Assembly (NCBI RefSeq): GCF_004361855.1
Contig: NZ_SNWQ01000030.1
Location: forward strand, 21,784 to 85,783
Reading direction: 5' to 3'
DNA from: Kribbella caucasensis
GTDB lineage: Bacteria; Actinomycetota; Actinomycetes; Propionibacteriales; Kribbellaceae
DNA length: 64,000 nucleotides
A model generated the notes under the pieces. The model did not search any database and had not been told where the DNA came from. It saw only the letters and a list, made by a program, of their open reading frames with translations. This document shows, in pieces, positions 41,937 through 51,126 of the stretch. The stretch's first letter is position 1, and each line of letters starts with the position of its first letter. The translations under genes were made by a program, and so were the position numbers.

Positions 41937-44900
41937 TACCAGTCGACTCGGATCGTGGTGCTCTTGCTGACGCCGTTGACGGTGACGCCGAGTTGGGCCG
42001 TGCCGGGGTGGAGCGCGGTGAGCTGGCCGGTGGCGGGGTCGAAGGCGGCGACGGCCCAGAACGGCGCCGTGTTCGCCGGGCCGATGTGGAGTAACGTCGA
42101 GCCCCACCAGTCGGCCGAGACCGGGAACGCGACCGGGACCCGCCGGGCATCCTGGACGACGGTCGCAGCGGCCGGGGCGGTGTCGCCGCGGCGGAGCGAG
42201 GTGGGTGCCGCGAGTTCGAGCGAATCCACGTGCGGCCGGAACTCGACCTGGAACCACGCCCGCTCCGGCGCCGACCAGCGCCGCTCACCCGCAGCGGCCG
42301 CAGTCGACGAGGGGTCGACCCCAACGAGCGCCCAACCGGTGAAGCCGCCCGCGTCCGGGGCCGCCGCCGGGCCCTTGCCCGAGTTGCCCGTCAGCGGGAG
42401 CAGGACGCCATCGGTCCGGGTCGCCGCGAACGTTCCGGCGTGCGCCGCCATGTAGGCCGCGCCCTTGCCGGTCGAGGCGCGGAAGTCGGCCAGCCAACGG
42501 ACCAGGAGTTCGGCCTCCTTACGGTCGGCCAGTTGCGAGTTCGCCGTCGGCAACGGGTCGTCGATCGGGTGGTGCGCCATCACCACGACGTTGCGGATCG
42601 CCGGGTTGCGCGCCGCGTCGTCGAGCTGCTTACGCAGATCCAGGATCTGCGCGAACCCACCGGCCCGGAGCGACCCGAGCGAGGAGTCCCGCAGTACGAA
42701 CCGGGTGCCCTTGTGGTCGAGCGTGCTGCTCGGCGGGCCGAAGACCTTGGTCCACTCCGACAGGTCACCGGGTCCGTAGCTCTCGTGGTTGCCCGGCACG
42801 TAGTGCACCGGGACCTTGCCGGCCACCTCTTCGTCGATGATCCGCTTCGCCAGCGCGATGTCGTTCGCGAACCCGCGATCGACGAAGTCGCCGTTGATCA
42901 CCAGGAACTCGGGCTGCTGCGCGAGCGCCTCCCGGATCGTCCGCCGGGCCTGCCGAGCGTACTCGGACTCCGGGTCGTCCGCGGTGAACTGAGCATCCGA
43001 GAGCACCGCGAACTTCCAGCGCTTGCCATCCACGTTGCCATCAGCAACGACCATCGGGTCGACCACCTTGGCCGGGGGAGCGACGTTCACCGGGGGCGCG
43101 CTGCGGACGGTGAGGTCGTCGACCACGATCCGGCCTGAGTACTGCCGGGTCGGGACAGTCTCCACCACGTAGATCCGCCAGAACTTGAGGGGCACGGTGA
43201 GCCCCGGCGGGATGTCGGCCTCGACGTACTTCCAGCCGGTCCAGTCGACCGACGCGGCAACGTTGAGCGTCTTCGCCGCACCGCCCGCCGCGTCGTACGC
43301 GTTCGCGCGCAACCAGGCACCCTTGCCGTCGCCGTACACCCACGCGCCGAGCTTCTGCGGCTGCCCCGGCAGCGTCAATTGCGGAGTCACCGACAGGTAC
43401 GCCGCTCGGGTGGCGGTGCTGCCCGTCAACGAGTAGTCGAGCGCAATCGCCTGTCCGCCGTCATGTCCTTCGGCAGCCGACCTGGATGCTGTCGCAGCCC
43501 CGACCGGTACCGCGTTCGCCTGCCAGCGAGTGAGGTCGTCCACCTCGTCGACCACTTCGCTGCTCAGGCCGGCGATGACGGTGAGCTGCGTGGTCAGGGT
43601 GCCGACCTTCGCGGTGATCACCGTGGAGACACCCTCGGCACCGGCGGCGCTGACGTCGAATCCGTTGTCACGGGCAACCACGTTGATCAGGCCCGGGTCG
43701 TAGCTGAGCTCGATGTCGCGCGGCTCGACCCAGGTGGAGAACCCGTCGGCGTCGTACCCGTTGATGCTGAAGAAGCCCTTGGTGGTTGCGCTCGGCACCG
43801 ACACCTGCCGGGTCGACGGAGCCAGCCGGGCCGGCGTACCGAGCACCGTCATCGGGAAGCGGCCGAGCGCCTGGCCCTGCGCCGCGGTGACGACGACATC
43901 GCCCGCTTTGCGACCGGTGACGATCCCCTGGTCGGAGACGCGCGCGTTGCCACCCGACCACCAGTACGGCGTACCGGGGACGGCCGCATACGTCTCGTCG
44001 TGGCCGCGGGCGGTCAGGACCCGACTCAGGCCGGTCAGGACGCGGGCGCTCTTGGTGAGGTCGGTGTCGGCCGGTTCGGCGGCGGTGCCGGGAGCCTCGA
44101 TCCGGAAGCCCTTGAGCCGGCCGGATCCCTTCACCGGGAGCAGGCCGAGACCGTTCGGGGTCAGCCGCTCGCCACCGTCGGAGGGCTTGTTCACGACCTC
44201 CGGAGTCGCTTCGCCCGGAGCCTGCCTGAGCATCGTCGAGGAGCCGCCACCGTCGAGGTTGAGCACGTCGTCCGCGCCCAGGTCGAGCATCAGCCGGCCG
44301 AGTTCCTTCTCAGTCAGCCCGCGCGAGTCCGCCATCCGGCCGTCGACGGTGAGCAGCACCATCCGGCGGCCGTCGTCGGAGAAGCCGATCGCGGTTCGCG
44401 GGTGCATCACGGTGTCGTCGACGTCGAGGACCTGGCCGTCCCGGGCCAGTTGCATGTTGCCGGACACCGCGACCGCCGCATCGGCCGCATCCGCGCGCGG
44501 TCCGTACTTCACCTCGACCTTGTCGCCGGGCTCGAACGCGGTCAGCGCGGTCGCACCCGCCTCGCGACCGATCAGGGCCTGCTCGTTGGCGGCGAGCGGA
44601 GTCGTCGTCGGTGTCGTGGCCGACGAGACGACCACGCCGTCGCGGAGGATCACCTCGCGGACCGTCGGCAGACCGTCGACCGTGCGGGTGCGGGCCGCCG
44701 CACCCCACTGCGGCGTGTAGAGACCGATACCGCCGCTGTTGACGGCCGGCGAGTTGAGGTTGCTGAGGTTGACCGTGCTGGCGTCGTCGTCGGTCGCCGT
44801 TCCTTCGAGGAATACCTGGGCGATCCTGCCGAGGCCGTCCTTGCCGATCACGGCGCTCTCGTTGTGACCGGATGCCGGGCCGTTGACGAACCGGCCCGCA

Positions 44901-45475
44901 CCACCATCGGCGTCGCGCTCGATCCCGATGCCTAGCGGGGCGCCGGTGTCGTTGATGTCGAAGAAGTCGCCGTTGACGCCGGCGATCGCACCCTTGCGGG
45001 CGACCTGCTGACTGAGTACCTCTCGGCCGGAGACGGTGCCGGGGTTGAGGTAGTCGACGGTGACGCCGCCCGCGTCGAGGTCGGTCACCAGGATGTCGCC
45101 GCGGAGCCAGCCGCGGGCGTCCAGGCGGTCGAAGCTGGTGTAGTTCACGCCCGGCGCGACCGGCGAATCATTGCGCCGGGTGATGATGCCCTCGCCGGCG
45201 GACGCGATCGCGATATCCGGGATATCGGAGACCGCTGATGAACCGCGGCGCGCTTCGGCCGCCTGCAGGGCGAGGCTCTGGAGCCGGGCCGGGTCAGGGG
45301 CCGGCTGTGCGGCCGCAGGGTTGACCGCGACGGTCGCGAGCAGACCGCCGGCGACCAGGCCCAGTGCGATCGCGCGATTGGGCTTCGTTGCGGCCGTGCG
45401 ACGGGCCGGAAGGTTCGGTGAGGCGATCGCGCGATGGGCCGGTTTTGCTGGCCGGACGGGGGCAGGCGTGGACAC
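41936..45475 (-). CDS. Secreted phosphodiester glycosidase - metallophosphoesterase
   Basis: GTG 45475, behind CAGGAGG, gives 1,179 residues with a signal peptide (RAIALGLVAGGLLATVAV, then AAAQPA). Residues about 80-410 match the NAGPA-type phosphodiester glycosidase domain (GVNGDFFDINDTGAPLGIG, DLGADDVLNLDGGGSSTM). A beta-rich middle follows. Residues about 850-1050 form a metallophosphoesterase with VINGDFVDRGF, VPGNHESYG and MAHHP; the usual first DxH is DAQ, so one metal ligand may differ. It should act outside the cell on phosphodiester-linked sugars or teichoic-acid-like polymers. Confidence 0.88.
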   Translation of the reverse strand: MSTPAPVRPAKPAHRAIASPNLPARRTAATKPNRAIALGLVAGGLLATVAVNPAAAQPAPDPARLQSLALQAAEARRGSSAVSDIPDIAIASAGEGIITRRNDSPVAPGVNYTSFDRLDARGWLRGDILVTDLDAGGVTVDYLNPGTVSGREVLSQQVARKGAIAGVNGDFFDINDTGAPLGIGIERDADGGAGRFVNGPASGHNESAVIGKDGLGRIAQVFLEGTATDDDASTVNLSNLNSPAVNSGGIGLYTPQWGAAARTRTVDGLPTVREVILRDGVVVSSATTPTTTPLAANEQALIGREAGATALTAFEPGDKVEVKYGPRADAADAAVAVSGNMQLARDGQVLDVDDTVMHPRTAIGFSDDGRRMVLLTVDGRMADSRGLTEKELGRLMLDLGADDVLNLDGGGSSTMLRQAPGEATPEVVNKPSDGGERLTPNGLGLLPVKGSGRLKGFRIEAPGTAAEPADTDLTKSARVLTGLSRVLTARGHDETYAAVPGTPYWWSGGNARVSDQGIVTGRKAGDVVVTAAQGQALGRFPMTVLGTPARLAPSTRQVSVPSATTKGFFSINGYDADGFSTWVEPRDIELSYDPGLINVVARDNGFDVSAAGAEGVSTVITAKVGTLTTQLTVIAGLSSEVVDEVDDLTRWQANAVPVGAATASRSAAEGHDGGQAIALDYSLTGSTATRAAYLSVTPQLTLPGQPQKLGAWVYGDGKGAWLRANAYDAAGGAAKTLNVAASVDWTGWKYVEADIPPGLTVPLKFWRIYVVETVPTRQYSGRIVVDDLTVRSAPPVNVAPPAKVVDPMVVADGNVDGKRWKFAVLSDAQFTADDPESEYARQARRTIREALAQQPEFLVINGDFVDRGFANDIALAKRIIDEEVAGKVPVHYVPGNHESYGPGDLSEWTKVFGPPSSTLDHKGTRFVLRDSSLGSLRAGGFAQILDLRKQLDDAARNPAIRNVVVMAHHPIDDPLPTANSQLADRKEAELLVRWLADFRASTGKGAAYMAAHAGTFAATRTDGVLLPLTGNSGKGPAAAPDAGGFTGWALVGVDPSSTAAAAGERRWSAPERAWFQVEFRPHVDSLELAAPTSLRRGDTAPAAATVVQDARRVPVAFPVSADWWGSTLLHIGPANTAPFWAVAAFDPATGQLTALHPGTAQLGVTVNGVSKSTTIRVDW

Positions 45476-45715
45476 GTGGCCTCCTGAGCGTGGACGGACG
45501 CGGCCATCCGACGCCGCAAGCCCTACCGCCCGATGAGGCGCAGGTGTACATCGAACGACCGACCGGTGACAAAGTAACGCCTCAATGCCCTCACCGGAAG
45601 GTTTCTGTCCACGATTGCTCACGGCCAGTCATAAATAGTCCCCAGGCACCCGCTCGTACGCCGTACCGAACCGTCCTGCGAGGCGCCGACCGAGTTGTCC
45701 TGCCGCTCGGCTGGG

Positions 45716-46039
45716 TCAGTCGGTGCTGACGGGGCGGCCTTGGGCCTGCCAGGCGTACATGCCGCCGTCGAGGTTGATCGCCTCCCGCCCCTCGGAGGCG
45801 AGGAACTGGGTCGCCATCCCGGACCGCCCGCCGACCGCGCACACGCAGAGCACCTTGCGATCGTCGGGTACCTCGCTCACCCGCGCCTGCAACTCACCGA
45901 GCGGGATGTGCTGCGCCCCCTCGATATGACCACTCGCCCACTCGTCGGGCTCGCGCACATCCAGCACGTGCACCTCGGCGAGCAACTCGTCGCTCAACTC
46001 ACCCACCACGACAGCAGGAATCTGCGGATTCGAGAACAT
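45716..46039 (-). CDS. Rhodanese-like single-domain protein
   Basis: Start at ATG 46039 gives 107 residues. The rhodanese fold is shown by VHVLDVREPDEWASGHIEGA and the active-site loop CAVGGRS, whose Cys would carry a persulfide. The C-terminal NLDGGMYAWQAQG is standard. Sulfur transfer or thiol repair in the cytoplasm is likely. Alone on its strand between the glycosidase upstream region and the fpg gene. Confidence 0.9.
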   Translation of the reverse strand: MFSNPQIPAVVVGELSDELLAEVHVLDVREPDEWASGHIEGAQHIPLGELQARVSEVPDDRKVLCVCAVGGRSGMATQFLASEGREAINLDGGMYAWQAQGRPVSTD

Positions 46040-46368
46040 ACCCCCATCATCCCAGCCACCCCGAACCCCCGACCCCAGCCCCTGCTTTCGGGTTACCAGC
46101 CACTCGTGCGACGTCCACGCGCACCCCGCCAAAGCGGCGACATTGAGCACCACGCAGTCGGCTTGAGTACGTCGGCGACGACCACCCCGTGCACAAAGTC
46201 GGTGGAAGGGGCACGGGAATGCGGCTGCCCGAGGGGTGGATCGGGCGTTGACAGGGGTGGGAGGGGCGGCGAGGGTCGTCGGCAGGGCAGGCCCGGCAGA
46301 CGGTAGGGAGTGCTGCCGACTGGATGCCGGGCGGCGGTCTGCGTCGCTGCCGTGGACGGTTTAGGGAA
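46040..46368. other. Intergenic stretch between fpg and the rhodanese gene
   Basis: This 329-bp gap has no gene I can support. GTCGGCAG (46278-46285) and CTGCCGAC (46313-46320) are perfect inverted arms with 27 bases between, possibly the terminator of the fpg-like gene, which ends at 46369 on the minus strand. The rest is G- and C-tract-rich. Confidence 0.4.
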
Positions 46369-47226
46369 CTACTTCAGCAGCTTGGAGAGGCGGCGGTCCG
46401 CGAGCGGTTTGCCGCCGGTTTGGCAGGTTGCGCAGTACTGCAGGGACGAGTCGGCGAAGCTCACCTCGCGCACGACGTCCCCGCAGACCGGGCACTTCTC
46501 GCCCTTCCGGCCGTGCACCCGCAGACCGCTTTTCTTCTCCGACTTGAGGTCCCGCGCGGCCAGCCCCTTCGACCGGTCCACCGCGTCCCGCAAGGTCTCC
46601 TGCATCGCCTCGAACAACTGCTGGAGCTCGTCCTCGGACAGGTTGGAGGCGGGCTTGAACGGGCTCATCTTCGCCACGTGCAGGATCTCGTCGGAGTACG
46701 CGTTGCCGATCCCGGCGATGACCGACTGGTTCCGCAGCACGCCCTTCAGCTGGACCCGGCCCTCGCGCTTCAGGATCGCGCCGAACTCCTCGGCGGTCAG
46801 CGTGAACGGATCCGGCCCGAGCCGCGCGATCCCGGGCACCTGCGCCGGGTCGCGGACGACGTACACGGCGAGCTTCTTCTGCGTGCCCGCCTCGGTCAGG
46901 TCGAAACCGGAGTCGTCGTCCAGCACCACCCGGCAGGCGATCGGGCCCTTGCCCGGCCGGAGCAGCGTGCTCGGCTGCTCCTCCTTCCAGCGCAACCAGC
47001 CGGCCCGGGCCAGGTGCATCACCAGATGCACGCCCTGCGCGTCGATGTCGAGGAACTTCCCACGCCGGGTGACGTCGTCGATCAGCAGGCCCACCAGCGC
47101 GGAGATCGGCGGGTCGTAGGTCTTCAGCGCACTGATCGCGGTGATGTCGGCACGCACGATCGCCCGTCCGACGGCACGTTCCCGCAGGAACCCCGCCAAC
47201 GATTCAACCTCAGGCAATTCGGGCAC
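46369..47226 (-). CDS. Fpg/Nei family DNA glycosylase
   Basis: GTG 47226 begins VPELPEVESLAGFLRE, so after removal of the start residue the catalytic Pro2 and Glu3 are in place. The 285-residue protein also has GRRGKFLDI-like GRRGKFLDIDAQ region, QSVIAGIGNAYSDEILH, and a C-terminal zinc finger CPVC...CATC. It excises oxidised bases (8-oxoG, FapyG or oxidised pyrimidines) and nicks the abasic site. The Pro-Glu start and length favour Fpg-type over Nei2. The in-frame ATG at 47298 would extend it past the catalytic Pro. Confidence 0.92.
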   Translation of the reverse strand: MPELPEVESLAGFLRERAVGRAIVRADITAISALKTYDPPISALVGLLIDDVTRRGKFLDIDAQGVHLVMHLARAGWLRWKEEQPSTLLRPGKGPIACRVVLDDDSGFDLTEAGTQKKLAVYVVRDPAQVPGIARLGPDPFTLTAEEFGAILKREGRVQLKGVLRNQSVIAGIGNAYSDEILHVAKMSPFKPASNLSEDELQQLFEAMQETLRDAVDRSKGLAARDLKSEKKSGLRVHGRKGEKCPVCGDVVREVSFADSSLQYCATCQTGGKPLADRRLSKLLK

Positions 47227-47353
47227 CCCAACAGTGTGCCCGACAGCACGGACACTTCCACGGGTCCGTTCCCGGGGAAGTTCCGGTGGATCACCCATAG
47301 GTCGCGGTTGACCGGACCGCTACCTTCGGAGGAAGTAGAGAAGGAGGCCCCCG

Positions 47354-47494
47354 ATGGGTTTCGTTAAGACGTTGGTCAAGGGCGCGGTGGTCGCCAAGCT
47401 GGTGCAGGTCGCGCAGCGCGAGCTGAGCAAGCCGGAGAACCAGCGGAAGGCTCGCGAGATGTTCCAGAAGGTGCAGCAGAAGCGGGCGCGCTGA
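47354..47494 (+). CDS. Small basic protein, 46 residues
   Basis: AAGGAGG at 47341-47347 precedes ATG 47354, a textbook ribosome site. The product MGFVKTLVKGAVVAKLVQVA is an amphipathic helix, followed by a charged tail ending QQKRAR. It looks real by ribosome site and codon use. No family recognised. It is divergent from the fpg-like gene. Confidence 0.72.
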   Translation: MGFVKTLVKGAVVAKLVQVAQRELSKPENQRKAREMFQKVQQKRAR

Positions 47495-47533
47495 TCCACA
47501 GCCGCTGACGACCAGTTGCGCTGACGACTACCC

Positions 47534-47566
47534 GGCCCGGCGAGTGGCCCACCGCACCGCCGGGCC
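47534..47566. terminator. Probable bidirectional terminator
   Basis: GGCCCGGC (47534-47541) and GCCGGGCC (47559-47566) form an 8-bp stem with a 17-nt loop. It lies between the convergent small-protein gene and the methyltransferase gene. No T-run. Confidence 0.45.
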
Positions 47567-47608
47567 TGAGGTGTGTCCGCCGAGGGCTGGTGGCCTGTCC
47601 GCCGGCCC

Positions 47609-48436
47609 TTACAGCTTGACGGCCTGGAGGGTGTAGCTGGCCGGGAGGCGTTCGGGGCGGTGGGTCAGGCGCCATTCGCCGGTGTCGGAGTCCAGGGTCA
47701 TGTGGCCGGGTAGGGCGCACCACGGGACGCTGTCGTGCTCCTCCAGGGCGGTGAGCTGCAGGCCCGCGCCCATCAGGGCCGTGATGATCTCCGACAGGCC
47801 GTGGTTCCACTCGTGGGTGACGTTCTGGGTGAACTCGACGTCGGTTTCGACGTAGGTGCCGCCCTCGTCGAAGATCAGCGGTTCCTCGGTTTCGAAGTAC
47901 GCGTAGTCGAGCGTGATCAGGCCGGGGTGGTTCGAGCCGTCCAGCGCCCACATCATCGGGTGGCCCTCGCGGATGAACAGCCGGCCACCCGGTTTGAGCA
48001 GCCCGGCGACGGTCCGGGCCCAGCGCTCGATGTCCGGCAGCCAGCCGAGCGCGCCGATGCCGGTGAAGACCAGGTCGTACTGCGCCTCGCCGAGCACCTC
48101 GACCGCGTCGTACACGTCAGCCTGGTGGAAGTCGATCTCGTGGCCGAGCCGGTCCGCGAACGACTGCGCCTGCTCGATCGCCGGACCGGAGAAGTCGAGC
48201 CCGCTCATCCGCGCACCGAGTCGCGCGAGCGAGACTGTGTCGGTGCCGATGTGGCACTGCAGGTGCACCCCGCGCAGCCCCGAGATGTCCCCGAGTCGCG
48301 GCAGGTCGAACCGCACCACGCCACCGATGAACGACGGGTCCTGCTCGTACTGCGCCACCTTGTAGTCGGGCGAAGCCGCGTGCGCCGGCACTCGCTCGTC
48401 CCAGTTCGCCCGATTCACCTCGCGATAGTCGTCCAC
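47609..48436 (-). CDS. Class I SAM-dependent methyltransferase
   Basis: GTG 48436 gives 275 residues beginning VDDYREVNRANWDERV. Motif I is unusual (LRGVHLQCHIGTDTVSLARLG) but typical of one actinobacterial group whose members start with W-D-R-V. DYDLVFTGIGALGWLPDI-like segment and LLKPGGRLFIREGHPMM follow. Acceptor unknown. A longer frame upstream is not supported by a start or family match. Inverted repeats GTTTTCC/GGAAAAC (48475-48507) and CACCCTGA/TCAGGGTG (48510-48533) lie in its divergent promoter region. Confidence 0.85.
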   Translation of the reverse strand: MDDYREVNRANWDERVPAHAASPDYKVAQYEQDPSFIGGVVRFDLPRLGDISGLRGVHLQCHIGTDTVSLARLGARMSGLDFSGPAIEQAQSFADRLGHEIDFHQADVYDAVEVLGEAQYDLVFTGIGALGWLPDIERWARTVAGLLKPGGRLFIREGHPMMWALDGSNHPGLITLDYAYFETEEPLIFDEGGTYVETDVEFTQNVTHEWNHGLSEIITALMGAGLQLTALEEHDSVPWCALPGHMTLDSDTGEWRLTHRPERLPASYTLQAVKL

Positions 48437-48570
48437 GGCAGGACTCTGACAGATCCCCGCCCAGCCCGCCTTCGGTTTTCCACAGGAGGGTAGGGGGTAG
48501 GGAAAACTCCACCCTGACCGAGGGCTCAGGGTGACTGTGCGGACGGTAGCCGGCTGGTGTCCTGAAGGAC

Positions 48571-49743
48571 ATGAGCCAGAATCTCGCCAAGCCACGGACG
48601 CGGATCCACGACGTCGACGCCCTGCGCGGATTCGCGCTGCTGGGCATCCTGATCGTCAACATCACCTTCGCCGCCTCAGGTTTCCCGATCCACGTCGCCG
48701 AGGACCCGGCGTACCAGTCGGGTCTCGATCACGTTGTCCACTGGCTCAGCGCCACCTTCGTGGACATGAAGTTCTACCTGCTGTTCTCGTTCCTGTTCGG
48801 GTACAGCTTCCAGTTGCAGATCGAGGCGGCGCAGCGGGCCGGTGCCGCCTTCCGGCCGCGGATGTTGCGCCGGCTGGGCGGCCTGTTCGTGATCGGCTGG
48901 CTGCACATGATCTTCCTGATCACCGGTGACATCCTCACCGTCTACGCGCTGCTCGGCCTGGTCCTGGTCGCGATGCGCGGGGTGAAGGACAAGACCGCGC
49001 TGACCGTGGCCGGCGGGATCTACCTGTACCTGCTGGTCTCGCTGGGTTCGACCGTGCTGTTCATGGACACGTCGTCCTTCCTGAACCCGGCCGAGGCGGT
49101 CGCCAACGCGCAGGCGACGACGGCGAACCTGGCCGGCTCCTTCGGCGACGTCATCCACGAGCACGTCGCCGCCTTGCCGCTCTACGGTCTGTCGCAGTTG
49201 ACCGTGCAGGGTCCGACGACCCTCGCAGTACTGCTCCTCGGCATGGTCGCCGGTCGTCGTCGCCTGCTCGCAGGAGTCACCGGCCGCGAACCCGTACTGC
49301 GCCTGGTCCAGCTCGTCGGCTTCGTCGTCGGCATCACCGGCGGCATGATCTACGCCGCCGGCGGCAACGGTGACACGGGCGCCGTACTCGCCAGCGTGCT
49401 GACGGCACCGTTCCTGGCCGTCGCGTACGTCGCGACGATGCTGCGGGTGATGCACAGCGATCGCGGTCGCGCTGTCGGCCAGGTGCTCGCCCCGGCCGGC
49501 CGGATGGCCTTGTCGAACTACCTCGGCCAATCGGTCGCCACGCTGCTGATCTTCACCGGCGTCGGGATCGGCCTGGTCGGTCAGGTGTCGCCGCTGGAGA
49601 CGTTCGGGATCGCGCTGGCGATCTTCGCCGGCCAGGTCGCGCTCAGCCACTGGTGGATGGCCCGCTTCGGCTACGGCCCGGTCGAGGGCGTCCTCCGCGC
49701 GGTGACCAACGCGGCCCCGCTCACCTGGCGGAAGACCAGCTAG
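48571..49743 (+). CDS. DUF418 family membrane protein
   Basis: This 390-residue protein has about eight to ten membrane helices. The N-terminus RIHDVDALRGFALLGILIVN and C-terminal GRMALSNYLGQS are the hallmarks of the DUF418/YeiB family, which includes acyltransferase-like fold relatives of unknown role. GAAGGA precedes the ATG. It is followed by a strong terminator. Confidence 0.9.
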   Translation: MSQNLAKPRTRIHDVDALRGFALLGILIVNITFAASGFPIHVAEDPAYQSGLDHVVHWLSATFVDMKFYLLFSFLFGYSFQLQIEAAQRAGAAFRPRMLRRLGGLFVIGWLHMIFLITGDILTVYALLGLVLVAMRGVKDKTALTVAGGIYLYLLVSLGSTVLFMDTSSFLNPAEAVANAQATTANLAGSFGDVIHEHVAALPLYGLSQLTVQGPTTLAVLLLGMVAGRRRLLAGVTGREPVLRLVQLVGFVVGITGGMIYAAGGNGDTGAVLASVLTAPFLAVAYVATMLRVMHSDRGRAVGQVLAPAGRMALSNYLGQSVATLLIFTGVGIGLVGQVSPLETFGIALAIFAGQVALSHWWMARFGYGPVEGVLRAVTNAAPLTWRKTS

Positions 49744-49761
49744 TACTGCACTCGGGACAAC

Positions 49762-49794
49762 AACCGGGCGAGGGATTCACTCCCTCGCCCGGTT
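49762..49794. terminator. Strong bidirectional terminator
   Basis: AACCGGGCGAGGGA (49762-49775) and TCCCTCGCCCGGTT (49781-49794) are a perfect 14-bp stem with a 5-nt loop, extended by ACAAC/GTTGT outside. It sits between the convergent DUF418 and small-protein genes and can serve both. Confidence 0.8.
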
Positions 49795-49807
49795 CAAGTT
49801 GTCTTGT

Positions 49808-50080
49808 TCAGGCCGCGTGCCGGCCGTGGGTGTGGCTGAAGAGGCGGGCGCGGCGCAGGGTCACGACGCTGCCGGTGTCGGTGGCGGGCTTGTGGGTGAA
49901 GGGTTCGGCCTTCTCGCCGAGGGCGAGCAGGTCGAGCTTGGTCCTGGCCAGATCACGGTCGTCGGCAACCCAGGATCCGTCCAGGCTGGACTTCAGCCCG
50001 GTCGAGTGACGCCTGTTGCTGCTTTCCAGAGCCGCGATCACGGCCAGCGCGAGTACTGCGAGGACGATGATTTCGGTCAT
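49808..50080 (-). CDS. Small membrane-anchored protein
   Basis: ATG 50080 gives 90 residues beginning MTEIIVLAVLALAVIAALE, one membrane helix followed by a soluble basic tail. A start 12 bases upstream (ATG 50092) is also possible. It is divergent from the GlxA-type regulator. No family recognised; the helix start and stop-to-terminator position support a real gene. Confidence 0.6.
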   Translation of the reverse strand: MTEIIVLAVLALAVIAALESSNRRHSTGLKSSLDGSWVADDRDLARTKLDLLALGEKAEPFTHKPATDTGSVVTLRRARLFSHTHGRHAA

Positions 50081-50163
50081 GGCAGTAATCATCCTATCGT
50101 TCAGATCCCGCCACAACTGGCACTATTGACAACCCTCATCAAATTTCTGCCATACTGGTCGGC

Positions 50164-51117
50164 ATGCTGCAGAAAGTCGCCGTGGTGCTGATGGAGGACG
50201 TCGCCCTCTTCGAGTTCGGGGTGCTGTCCGAAGTGTTCGGGATCGACAGGACCGACGACGGCGTGCCCAGGTTCGACTTCAAGGTGTGCTCGACCCGGCC
50301 GGGTGAACCACTACGGACCACCAGCCACTCACAGGTGGTCGCGCCGTACGGGCTGGAGCAACTCGAGGACGCCGACCTGATCGGCCTACCGGCCACCACC
50401 TGGCGGCACGCGTACGACGAACGCATCCTCGACGCACTCCGCAAGGCCGAGGCGCGCGGGGCGATCCTGCTGACGGTGTGCTCGGGCGCCTTCGTACTCG
50501 GCGCGGCCGGCCTGCTCGATGGACGCAACTGCGCGACCCACTGGCGGTACGCGAGCCTCTTCCGCGAGCAGTTCCCGGACGCCAAGCTCGACGCGGACGT
50601 GCTGTTCGTCGACGACGGCAACATCATCACCAGCGCCGGCACCGCGGCCGGGATCGACGCCTGCCTGCACCTGGTCCGGCGCGAACTCGGCAGCGCGGTC
50701 GCGACCCGGATCGCCCGCCGGATGGTGGTCCCGCCCCAACGCGACGGCGGCCAGCGCCAGTACGTCGAGGTCCCGGTGCCCGAGTCGACCGGCGAGAGCC
50801 TGCAACCCGTGCTCGACTTCATGGTCGACAACCTCACGGTCGAGCACACCGTCCCCGACCTCGCCCGCCGCGCACAGATGTCGGACCGCACCTTCGCCCG
50901 CCGCTTCGTCGCCGAGACCGGCACCACCCCACTCAAATGGGTCACCACGCAACGAGTCCTGCACGCCCGCACCCTGCTGGAGCAGACCAAACTCGGCATC
51001 GAGCAAATCGCCTCCGAATCCGGCTTCGGCACAGCCGCCCTCCTACGCCACCACTTCCGCCGCGTAGTAGGCGTCCCACCCCAGGACTACCGCCGAACCT
51101 TCCAAACCACCGCCTGA
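50164..51117 (+). CDS. GlxA/FtrA-type AraC family regulator
   Basis: This 317-residue protein joins a DJ-1/PfpI-like domain (about 1-180, with LLTVCSGAFVLGAAGLL) to an AraC C-terminal DNA-binding domain (DLARRAQMSDRTFARRFVAE and the second helix-turn-helix at GIEQIASESGFGTAALLRHHF). Family members control small-molecule use. A CATACT box six bases before the ATG suggests a leaderless message; TTGACA lies 19 bp upstream of it. It is divergent from a small membrane protein and convergent with an idonate-dehydrogenase-like gene, 9 bp apart. Confidence 0.9.
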   Translation: MLQKVAVVLMEDVALFEFGVLSEVFGIDRTDDGVPRFDFKVCSTRPGEPLRTTSHSQVVAPYGLEQLEDADLIGLPATTWRHAYDERILDALRKAEARGAILLTVCSGAFVLGAAGLLDGRNCATHWRYASLFREQFPDAKLDADVLFVDDGNIITSAGTAAGIDACLHLVRRELGSAVATRIARRMVVPPQRDGGQRQYVEVPVPESTGESLQPVLDFMVDNLTVEHTVPDLARRAQMSDRTFARRFVAETGTTPLKWVTTQRVLHARTLLEQTKLGIEQIASESGFGTAALLRHHFRRVVGVPPQDYRRTFQTTA

Positions 51118-51126
51118 TCCTCTGCC

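Noticed and set aside
45476..45622. ATG at 45622 as the start of the phosphodiester glycosidase
   Set aside because: GTG 45475 has a clear CAGGAGG site and places the signal peptide near the N-terminus; the longer form would bury it.
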